Source of the DNA: Lineus longissimus
Lineage: Eukaryota; Nemertea; Pilidiophora; Heteronemertea; Lineidae
DNA: 64,000 bases
NCBI RefSeq assembly: GCF_910592395.1
Contig: NC_088321.1
Location: 11,534,001 to 11,598,000, forward strand
Direction of reading: 5' to 3'
The notes below the pieces were generated by a model. It saw nothing but the letters and a program-made list of their open reading frames with translations, searched no databases and was not told the origin of the DNA. Within the stretch, counting starts at the first letter, position 1, and every line of letters begins with the position of its first letter. Shown here piece after piece: positions 21,201 to 33,200 of this stretch. The position numbers were made by a program, and so were the translations under genes.

Positions 21201-24200
21201 CCATTGGTAAGCGTCATTCCCATTCATAACCCATTCATCGATCAGCAAAACAGCGGAAAAAGTCATGCACCCCTTATAATAGCATTGCGTGAAGATGAGG
21301 TCACTGCAGCTGCTGTCCTCTATTTCCCCATCGCTGAATTACAGGCAATGTCGGACAAACATACGGTTTCGTAATGGATTCAGGCTTTCTAACTAGGGCA
21401 GTTAGATTCAATCTGGCACATGTCCGAGTGTTGGAAATACTACATAATTGTTCTGAATATTTCTCTCTCTGACTCTATGGTATCATTCATGCTAAAAACA
21501 ATGCAGGGTCAAAGATAATTGACTTTGAAATAAGCTCAAATGCGTAGAAATAAGTGTCGATGTCCGACTGTCACGTGACTAAAACGTCATCAATATTTTA
21601 TTCAAATGACCTTGTGAGCTATAAATAGTAACTTCGCGGAATGCTATTGGCAACAGCCACAGACGACATCTTAGCTCTCTAGTCACAGTCAATGGACGTA
21701 TGTAACAATACAGATATTAGATCTAAAAAGTACATAAAATAGGCCTATGAATGAACTGACCACAAGAGTTTGCTGACATCAATATTTCCATGACATTGTG
21801 TATGATCAAGTGTGCAAGCAGGCGAATTTCTCAACGACCGTTGCTGATGTTAGTATCATTATCCCTTAGAAACTCGACAAATTCTACCATAATCTTTTCA
21901 GTTCAGCCCCATTGGCCTGGGCGTACAAATAAGGTTTCTGACCCTCATCAAACTGATCATGAACCCCAGAAGTTTTAGTTGACCTGACATTCTTTAGCGT
22001 ATGACCTGATTCAAGTGTTTGAAGTGTATACAGGGTGGTCAAGAAAAAACCCAACCCGATACTTCCACTACTTCTAAAACCATTTATACGAGTGGATGTG
22101 GAATCTTTCTAGAAGAAGAATGATACCTAGATCGCTTGATAATCGAATGTCGAGCTGGCCGGGTGATTACAGAAAAAATGTTCTCTCAACGATTTTATGG
22201 GTTATAATCAGTGATGAAAGTTGTTGGTGCAGCCAACAAAAGATGATTTTGCATAGTATTAATGTGCACAGTGAACGTGGTTCTCACATGACGGTGATAG
22301 AAACTTTGGAGCATGTGTCTAGCACGCAGAACGCTGGCAGAAGCTGCATCAGCGAAGGAAAGCTAAAAAATCAATCACCTTATTTGTTATTATTGTGATT
22401 ACATTCAGGGGCTGGCTGTGGCAGCAGAGGTTGCCGATATGCGAGGTGTCTCCCGAGCAGGGCATTTTGCCCAAATGTAATTCGTGGCACAAGATGTTCA
22501 TGTCCGCCTTACATGAAGTGCTGTCGATGTAAGTACAAGTAGACGTTTCTCTTATTACAACTTATGATACATGTAGCGCACTTGCATGCCTTCCACCCAT
22601 TGAATTAATGAATGAAGTCTACACTAAGGCTACATACTGCAAAATCCAAAATAGGAATTTGCTCTGATGTGGTGCTTCAAAAGGTCGTCTGACCAGAAAC
22701 CCTCACCTGAAAAAGGCAACAGTCTTAACCTTTTGAAAATCAAGACTTAGTTCGTTCCAGAGTAAGGAACTGGTGCTCCGATCCTGCAACCGCTCGTCGC
22801 CAGGCGATACCTGGACAGATATGTTAGCTAGATATTGCAAGGAATTAATGACACGTGAACCACAAATCGGCACACAAACACAAATAACATGTTGTTTATG
22901 TTTTTATTTTAAAATAACAATAATAGAATTTGTATCGTATAATAAAAAATAAAACGAGGCTATATTGAAAGTGAATATATGCTGCAAAAGTCACTTAAAT
23001 ATATAATAAAGGGACTTTTGCAGCATATATTCACTTTCAATACAGCCTCGTTTTATTTTTTTTCGAGGCTATATTGAAAGTGAATATATGCTGCAATACA
23101 GCCTCGTTTTATTTTTTTTCGAATTATGATCAAAGTAAATAGTTAGCCACAATGATATCATCAATGGCGGATTTCGACAAAAGTTCGAATGGCGACGAAT
23201 TTTCGAATATGCGTCTTTACCACCTCACTGTCATGACTGTGGCTATGTGCAAATCACCAGAAAATTATGAAGACATCGCTTGTCACGCACCGGGCCATCA
23301 TCTGGCGGCTCAGGTATAGTGTTAAACTTTGGTCTTGTCGAGCGCGTCATCCCAGGACGTGCCCGGGCGTCCCTCAGTTAGGGCCTATGATACACAGTGC
23401 GTGCAGCAGTTATCTCTGTATTTCAGACACATGTGAGCTAGCTGGATGCAGAGGAAAATGTGTAAAGGGCTACAAATGTCCCCAAGGGTCAAGGCTGAAT
23501 ACAAAGTTAAGGTTCTGCACTTGTCCAAAAGGCTATTCCTGCTGCTCGCGTAAGTACCAAAATACCAAAAAAGAAAATAATTATGAGAAGACGGCTCGTT
23601 TCAAAAATGGATCAAGTACATATTATGGCGTGCTACAACCACAGTGGCTACATAAATCCATATTGCCAATTGTCAAGCGTGCCGGAGCAAGGAACTGTAT
23701 GCACAAAAACTTTTTTCTATGAAGTCTTTTAAATCGTTTTCAACTACAAGATGCCAATATGCAACGCACGGTTATTTGTTCTGGGGAAGACTTCTTACAC
23801 ATTCGTTCTTTATTTACCCTATCATAGGGGTCGATTTGATAACAGGTTTAGATTTTTTCTCTCGTTTAGCTGGATGGGATCGGCCACAAGTTGAAGAGTT
23901 ACCATACCTTTCATACTCACCGTCTCTTGATTTAGACGTCGTCGCGGCTGAAAACCCGACGTAGCTACCGCATATTCTTCCCACAACAATGTTACCATTA
24001 TATAAGGACACTGATGTGAAAATAGAATTAAGCAATCGAGACCTGAAATGGTTTTCTTTTTGCAGGCATATGTCCATACCTAACTACAACACGCGTCACA
24101 TGCAGACGCCTTGGAGGATGGTTGATACCCGGCAGAGGCGTACCTCCACTTATTTGCTGCAGACGTAGGTCCTAATTTTGCATACATGGACGACATTTGA

Positions 24201-27200
24201 TTATAGACGGAATGCAAACGAACATTTGGTGCAATGTGTGATTAGCTTCACATTTTGACGTATATATAAGGATGTCACATTTCAAATTGTTGTGGAATTA
24301 CATTTTACGCCAAAGTGACTAAAGCATGAAAATAACTAAACTTGCCTAACGTTCCTCTGTTGCATATTGTTTTTAAGTCATATATTTTATTATTTCATGA
24401 ACTTATTGATGGTAGATGTAACAAGAGTTCAAGCTGTCCACTGTTTTACATTTGTATCGCTCTTTTTTAGTCCCAACATGTGCGAAAAACTGTAAAGCAC
24501 AAAAGGCAAAATGTGCACTCAGCCGGACATGCAGGTTCAAAATAAGATCGTCGAATTGTCTCTGCCGGCCCGGCCTGGTATGCTGCAAGTGTAAGTGATA
24601 TTTTTTATTCATGTTTGGGGCCAATTAAGACCAAAAAAATTAACAGGACGTGAAAACCTCAGTAAGACTCGATGAAAAGTAAGCGGTAGAGTGCAAAAGT
24701 ATTAAAAAATACCAAAAGTGTTTGATATGTCAGTTCTCTCTCTATTTCAGACACCTGTGAGCTAGCTAGATGCAAAGGTAAATGTGTGAGGGGCCGCCGG
24801 TGTCCTGAAGGATTGAAGAAACTAAGCCCGAATTCATGCACTTGTCCGGTAGGCTATTCATGCTGCTGGCGTAAGTATTAAAACAGCTTAAAGGAATATA
24901 CGTATTAGAAGAGGTAATCACCGTTCATATCCTGGGGAGCCATCTCATAAACCAAAGAACTGGAGTGATTAGATAATCTGGTAGATTAGAGTCATTCAAA
25001 TGAGCATGGTGGTTTTTGCCTAAATCGAGCTGATGGTGCTCGATCAATATTATTGTCAGGGGAGAATAGCAAACCAATCGTTTGTGCCTTCTGCTTTAAT
25101 CTACCTTATAATACTCGTTTACGTTACAACACCGTTTCGGATGGAGGTATTATCGTTTCATGGTCAGACGATTTCCTGATGGTGAAATACATTTTCTGTT
25201 GCTCAATTAAGAATCTCCGATGAGCGCACAAAAATCTGACTCCGATTAGTCGTTGGAATATTTAATAATATACCCGTCATGGACAAGTGTTAAGCAGGTG
25301 TTTTAGCGGGTTTGAATTTGTTACATTTTTAGACGTTACCCGCTGGTGGTGGAATGGCAAAAAGTTCCTTGATTTATGATACATTTCTTATTATGATGAT
25401 TCAGACATTATATCTATATACATGCGATGTGAAAATCATCATTTCGACAGCTGGGGACACTGAATATTGAAATAGAGGCGAGTTCTACAACCAATGATAA
25501 TCATTTCTTTTCCCAGGGAAATGTCCATACCGAACTAGAACTTATCACAATTGCAGACGGCTTGGAGGATGGGTAATACCTGCTACAGGTGTCCCGAAAG
25601 GACATGTTTGCTGCCAACGTAAGTCAATAGGGTTGACATTCGTTTACAAATGGGATGCGTAATGTGCCTGTAATGTATTGATTGTTGCATTGTGTCAAAT
25701 CCTTAAACTACTTACCTATTTTCACATAGAATTCACGTGGTCCCCTCTACGGATTTCACTCTTCACTTTAATATTGCGCCTCAATAAGCGCATACTTGTG
25801 GCGATGGCCATCTGACATTTGAAACTTGGGCAGAGACGTACTGCATCCAATGTAAATCAGGTCCGAAATACATTGTTGTTCACAATATTTCTACGTCCAT
25901 GCTGCAACGTTTAGACTGACATGGAATTTTGCAATGGCGGGCATACAGAAGAACGTTAAATTATAACACTTCTAACTTATTAAAGATCATAATAAGTAGA
26001 TGCAGGAAGAGATCAAGCTTCCACTTTACATTACGCCTTTTTTTCAGTCCCAACATGTGTGAGGAACTGTAAAGGGCAGAAGGCAGGATGTGCATCCAGG
26101 CGGAGTTGCAAATACGTAATAAAAAATTCGAGATGCCTCTGCCGGCCTAACCTTGTGTGCTGCATGTGTAAGTATAATTAGGACTATGATAGAAAAGGAG
26201 CAAAAAACTTGACATATAATTCAGTGTAAGACTAGTGGGGAAATAAACGGTATAGGCAAAAGTATAACGAATGAATATGTACCACAAACGTATTATACAC
26301 AGTGTGTGCATTATCTCTCTTTTTCAGACACCTGTGGATTTAGTCCATGCGGCGGTAAATGCATAAGAAGCCGCGGATTTCCTAAAGGGTGGAGACCGCA
26401 CCGGAATACCTGCACTTGCCCGCCCGGCTATAAATGTTGCTCACCTATAGGTAAGCATTAGAACATCTTATTATAAGAAGATGTGGTTGCCGAGGTACTA
26501 GCTAGAATTGATAAATTACAGCCATTTCAATGATGAGTTCATGGACATTGTGATTGGCATGAACTGATCACTTGTGACGTGATCACTAACACTTCTATTA
26601 GTGGTTAAGGTGTAGCAAATCAGTTACCCTGTCTTTTAGCCTAGGCATATCGACTACGTATCTTCAATATAAGTAATCGCATTGATATTAAAGTGAAATG
26701 CTTATGGGCCTACCATTCTGAACTCTTGCTATGAAATAGATGTAAAGGCGAAAGCATAAGCGCTAAACAAATTGGTGTCGCCCACCCATTGTCCATCCCG
26801 ACAGACACTGTTGAATGGCGTCTAACGACAATGCGCATAATATGTAAGGGGGCTTGGCTTGCATATCAAGAAACGGTTTTAGATCGAGGAGTATGGAGTT
26901 TAGAGTATATGTAATGACACATGTTTAAATTCGTCTCATTTAAGACGTACGCCGTCGGCAGTGGATTGGCAAAACTATTCGAGTAAAGAAACATGTCATA
27001 ATCTGATAATTTAGGCCCAACAACTTAACACCTTGGCTGCCAAGGGTGCTTTAAAGGGGTACCTTTTGCATCTACAACGTCATTTGCAACAAATGCTGTA
27101 GCCAGGCCAGAAATCAACATTCAAAACATGGCCAACAAGTCTACTTCCTGCGATCTAAAGTGTCCCGACGTGGTGATGTACTAGAATGTCTCTAGTATAC

Positions 27201-30200
27201 ACAATAAGGCCTATATCTGTTATATAATAATCAAGGTTGTTTATGAAACTAGGCCTATGGACTGTGACCGTGATACCGTCAGGTGTTCGCAATGTGATTT
27301 GATATCGACAGTTTTGGAATTAGCTGCCGTCGGGGGAACGCCTCGTCGGAAAGGCTCCAGCTGAACCACTCCAAATTATGTATCAACCGGGGACTTCCTT
27401 CTGCAAATAAACCTGTTACATCTCTATTCTTCGTTGCACTCGTCGTACAGCTCCACGAATTGCTCCCCAGTCATCTTCTATCGGTGACTGGTGAGAGCGG
27501 GGCGGACTCTACTCCCCGTACATGGCACCCGTCAGCTGTGCATTTATCTATCATATGTTTATTGTGTATACTAGAGACATTCTAGTACAATGTACGGGGA
27601 GTTGAGTCCGCCCCGCCCGTAGGGGTTCTTGCTCTCACCAGTCACCGATAGAAGATGACTGGGGAGCAATTCGTGGAGCTGTACGACGAGTGCAACGAAG
27701 AATAGAGATGTAACAGGTTTATTTGCAGAAGGAAGTCCCCGGTTGATACATAATTTGTAGTGGTTCAGCTGGAGCCTTTCCGAGGAGGCGTTCCCCCGAC
27801 GGCAGCTAATTCCAAAACTGTCGATATCACATTGCGAACACCTGACGGCATCACGGTCACAGTCCATAGGCCTTGTTTCATAAACAACCTTGATTATTAT
27901 ATAACAGATATAGGCCTAGTCCTGATATCTAACCTTATACCGTCAGCTGTGCATTTATCTATCATATGTTTATTGTGTATACTAGAGACATTCTAGTACA
28001 GTGAAAGGGTGATGAGAAACTTGAATATTTTACTGTTAGGACCACATTTGGTGGAAAATGCAAACGTTGACGCCTCTAGCTCCCAAACGCGGCAACAAGC
28101 TATCGAAAAACGAAGGGTCACTTGTTGCATGCGGAATTAAATTTCTTTCAAAATGGCGCTAGTCGCGATGCGATTTGACGTCCCAGTTCTGAGCTACAGC
28201 CGTTTTTTTGGGAATGATGTAAAGTTCGTGTTTGAGATTAAGTAAATCTTCGATTTTCCTTCATCATTCAAATTGGTGTAAAATCAACAGCTTTCAGCCA
28301 ACATAATATACACCCTGGCACTTTTGTGACAGGATGGACACCCGTCCATAAAATACTAAAAAAACATAGGCCTTAGAAAAGGGGGTGAATTTAGCTACGT
28401 GATTGGCACTCACGTCCCCAGGAGTCTGTTTTTCTTTGATAATGTATAGCCACCATTATCGTCGCTATATATAGGGGACAATGCTGTGAAACGAGAGATA
28501 AGTCCTGACATTATTTTATTTTCGTAGGCAAATGTCGACACAAACCTATGAATTATTTCAAATGCAGACGGCTTGGAGGATGGGTTATACCCGCGTCTGG
28601 AAACCCGAAAGGATTTATTTGCTGCAAACGTAAGTTCTGACTTTGAATAGGAATGATATTCGTTTACAGACGGGACAAGCCCTAAAAATGCTCACAATAA
28701 GAATGTTCATACAGAATTCATGTTGTCATCTGCAATGATGTAAGTCGTGTAGTGTTTAAGGCTTAATGCACGTAATCATGAAAAGTGACACTTGGCATTA
28801 GAAGTGTGGAAGACCAGTAGTGTGCAATCAGGTGAATAGGGAATAACGTCAGTTCCCAACAGTGAGAGAAACAATAGAAAAGGAAAATTTAAAGTAGTTA
28901 ACCTTCCCATCGTGCCTCTGTTGCAAACAGAATTGCCTTTACGATAAGTTATTAACATAGCCAAATGCATGGATGTAAGTAAACGTGATCAGGATTAAGC
29001 TTCCACATTTTTACGCTTTTATTGCTTTTTTAGTCCCAACATGTGCAAGCAACTGTAGAGCTCAGAAGGCGCGATGTGCAAGCAAGCTGACATGCAGATA
29101 CCCAATAAAATCGTCGAGATGCTCTTGCCGACCTGGTCTAGTATGTTGCAGATGTAAGTGGCAATTTTTAGTATATAATGATTTGGGCAATAGGATATAC
29201 TCTAAAACTTCGAAGACAAGGAATGAGGCTCCGCCCCTAATCATTCCAATGGTTTGAATGGGGAAAGGCCAATAGGTCTGGTATTATTATTTTATCAATG
29301 ACATGGGCCAATGGAGTCGCATGTGTTATAATCTTGCTCTGACTGGCTGACATTGACAGTGAAACGAAATCAACATCATTTGTTATAGTAGGCCAATTTC
29401 TTCTAATAAAAGATACCCTATTGTGTCGTTTCTTGAGAATTAATATTAAAGGCCATATATCAAAGTTTGAAAACATGCTTGATACTCATGAAATATGTTG
29501 AGGGTTAAAAAAACAAGATCCCAGACATTAAAAAAGTTATAATAATAAAGTCATTATTTAGTTATTTCAATTTTCAATTTTAAACTATTTGAATTTCCCA
29601 CCACACACAACTTTAGATTAGTTCCACATGTGGCCGCTAGGGATTTTCTGATGACGTAGATCAGGTCAGTCAGAACAAAGCAAGATGGCTTCCGCATACA
29701 GTTCAGAGAGTGAGAGCAGTGAATTTGAGGATGTTTTGGTCGATACAGAAGGATATTTAAACGTTGAGCCGTGCATGTTCGAGCCATTAATATCACTAGA
29801 TCATAATGAGGGTGATCATTCGGACGAAAGTGATTAGAATTTGTGGTTAATCAATTTGCATGGCAGACCTGCCGATATAGCAAAGAAGACATTGATAGAC
29901 GGTTGCAGATGCATAACATGTATGATTTTTGAACAGACTAATGTTGCACAATATTGTTTCGCCTCGTCAGTGTTGTATCGCCAGTTATGTCATGACGCTG
30001 AACTACTATCGAAAAGTGACGGTATTATGCACAATCATCTTGACGTGACGATATAATGCCGTGCAACGTTAGATAGGCCTAGATGTCAGATGACAATAAT
30101 CTGTCATTGACAGTGGCTGTCACTGACACTGACCTGTGTCGCTGTCACCTTGCTATGGCTGGAACACAAGAAAACACTATGCGGTATCACAGGCCCCAAT

Positions 30201-33200
30201 AGGGCCTACACATTATGTATAACAACCGACCTCAGCAGCCTCGGGCATTAAATGCAATTGACATGGTTGGAACAGCTGTTTTTAACAAGTGGCATTTAAT
30301 ATTCAGTTGGATGCAGATATCTGGCTTCATGTGATAATCCGTATCGATAAAGTGATCACTGCAAAGTTTGGCCGAAGGCCCAGGCTTCCAACACTCCAAA
30401 CGTTTGCACTTCCGAATCCACAGCTTCCTCCTCTCTCGTTCAACTGGCTTTGGAAATTCATGAAAATGGGTCCCATCCGTCATTCGATTGTTCTTTGTGC
30501 TATCCTTGACACAATTCGGAGCCACACAATACACCATAGTGAATGAAACACATTACTTCCAGGTGTGCATAATTAATTAAAGCCCTCCTGCTTTTATGAT
30601 TGCATGACATGTACAGATAACCTGATCTACATCACAACTTTTGCTGAACCCGCCGCCTGGCTCTAACAAGCCAGTTGCTAGCCTGATTAGGTAATCAAGT
30701 TGTCAAACACATAATTGGCTATATCTTCAAAATGGATGGAGCTAATTGCATTTGGTTTTCTGTATTGTATAAAGTGTTAGGTACACTTTTGAAATCGTCT
30801 TACAGCAGAAAATGGCAAAAAACCTTGATATATGGCCTTTAAGGTCTTAGAATCCCTCCTCCATTGTAATGAATAGGGGCGGAGCCTCGCTCCTTGTATT
30901 CGAGGTTTTAGAGTATACCTTGGCATGTGTACATGTAGCCGAGTCAAGTCTAGGCGAGAAAAAAGGCAGTAGCAGGAATAGGCAACAAGAAAGAAACGCA
31001 TGATACGCATTGTGTGCATCAATTATCTCTCTTTTTCAGACTCCTGTAATATGCGTGGATGCCGCGGTAAATGCTACAGGGGCCGATGTCCTATAGGGTG
31101 GAGACAGCACCGGTATACCTGCACTTGCCCGTTCGGCTCTTCCTGCTGCTCGCCTTTTGGTAAGTACTAAAACATTTTTGGGGTAGTGTTATCGGGCGCC
31201 ATTTTTTTATTTTCGGAATACACAATTTGGTTATAATTCTATCAGTTATTTAATTACACTTTGTTCCTTATAGTTTTTTAACGACAATTCTGGTCCTAGA
31301 TCCTCTAGAATATGACTTCCAAATTTGAATATTTGTAAATAATTGCTAATGACTGTGCCGTTTGAAAAGAAAACAAAGCAGTTTGAGTGAGCTTTATACC
31401 CCAATATACCGTATACTAGTAATAAGTAATCTTTCGTTTTGTACAAAATATCAAACCATTTGTTTGTGTACAAGATCCGAGGGAGGCACTACCGTTTCTT
31501 GTTCAGACAATTTCCTGATGTTGAAAGAGGTTTTATTGTGGCTTATTAATAATCTCCGATGAGTGCACAAAAAGGAATGGAAAATATATGTCATCGATGT
31601 CAAAGCCATCCTTGCAACTCGTTCAGTCTTCTCTTCCCTCCGATAACATGGCCACCACTAGGGACAGTGATCAGATATGGGAATAGAGGCAAGTCCTAAA
31701 ATTGTCTTCTTTCTGTAGGCAACTGTCCATATCCAACTAGAACATATGCCAATTGCAAACGGCTTGGAGGATGGGTAATACCTGCCTCAGGTAACCCGAA
31801 AGGACGTATTTGCTGCAAACGTAAGTCATAACTGCGCATCGTGAAATATTTAATTGTTTACAGACGACATGCCTGTACTGCATCGCGTGTTGGATTTTAG
31901 AAAGCCCTAGAAATGCTTACAATACCAAAACAATAATGTTGACATGGAGTTCACGATGACGCCAAGATGGATGTAACTTTTCACTTGGTAATAGCGCGTG
32001 GTGTATTTTAGCCACACTGAACGTAAGTAGGATACTCATTGGAATGAACAATTGGCATTTGTGGCAGAAGCACACTAAAATGAACTAAAGTAAATCAGTT
32101 TCAACATGCACGTATAGTTTTTTGCTATATCTAAGTGTTTCCATACAGTGGACAGCTAGACAGTCCAGGACTTTGCAATAGGGGAACACAAAATAACTAT
32201 TCAGTCCAAAAACAATACAAAAAAATGCTTGAAAACGGACCACTCCAAAGCCTTGATTGATTATGCCTAGCGTGTCTCTGTTGCAAATAGACATTCTATT
32301 ATTCAACGTATTGAAATTCATAAGTAGATATAACAACAAGCTTTCTATTTTTACTACTCTACGCTTTTTTTTCTTTAGTCCCAACATGTGCAAGAAACTG
32401 TAAAGCGCACAAGGCACGATGTGCCCCAAGCCGGATGTGCAGATACCCAATAAAATCGCCGAGATGCTCCTGCCGACCCGGCCTAGTATGCTGCAAGTGT
32501 AAGTGAAAGTTTCTATTTATGATTGGGGGCATAATAGTATAGGGTAAAAATAAATAAATTTGACATGTATTCCAGAGTTTGATTAGACGAGGAATAGACA
32601 ATACAGGGCAAAATTATATAAGAAATATGTACAAGAAAACGATGGAAACACAACCCTCTCTGTTTTTAGACTCCTGTGAGCTTGCTGGATGCAGAGGTAA
32701 ATGCATTAGAGGCCAATGTCCTAGAGGGATGAGACAGCTGAGCGGAAGGACCTGCACTTGTCCGGGAGGCTACTCATGCTGCTCGCGTAAGTATGAAAAC
32801 ATACGTAATGACAAATTGTATGAGAAGACGCGCCGTTATATCGAAGATGAGCCATCAGACACACTACTTTACCGAGGAAGAAGTGTGAATGGATAATTTG
32901 TTAAAGTCATTTAAATGACTGTTGTTGGAGCCGATTCACAAGAAGACACACCAGTCTTATTGATGTTTAATCAGTCATGTTCAATTTGATTGTGCGTTTT
33001 GCCTCGATCAGTCAACTGTCCGTATAATCTTATAGTCTTATAGTTTTGTGTGAGTCATCGCTCCATTCATCTATAGAAACAAGTATGAGATGATGTGCTT
33101 GCCGTAACTTGTAAAAAAGCACCCATCTTCAGATGAACTAATGTGAATGGATACTTTGTTAAATTAGAGTCATTTAAATGACCATAGTTCGAGCCTTTTA

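Larger units (their letters stand above)
29187..30924. mobile_element. TIR element carrying THAP and P2X7-like ORFs
   Basis: The left end TATACTCTAAAACTTCGAAG (from about 29191) with downstream GAGGCTCCGCCCCTA is repeated inverted at the right end (about 30863-30919). A further inner stretch, TTAAAGGCCATATATCAA, also pairs. The approximately 1.7 kb between the ends holds a minus-strand THAP ORF and a broken plus-strand ORF. It sits in the A3-B4 intron and makes that intron about 1.9 kb instead of about 0.2 kb. A DNA transposon with a THAP protein is the natural reading. Confidence 0.65.

Noticed and set aside
22096-22398. A functional Tc1/mariner transposase
   Set aside because: Only one weak SDES block is present; the catalytic context and N-terminal DNA-binding part are missing.
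23719-24077. ORFs 23719-23964 (+) and 23814-24077 (-) in the B1-C1 intron
   Set aside because: No motif, no signal for separate transcription, and they lie within intron sequence.
27571-27996. Opposed ORFs inside the foldback element
   Set aside because: Created by the inverted repeat; the same peptide pieces recur from both arms.
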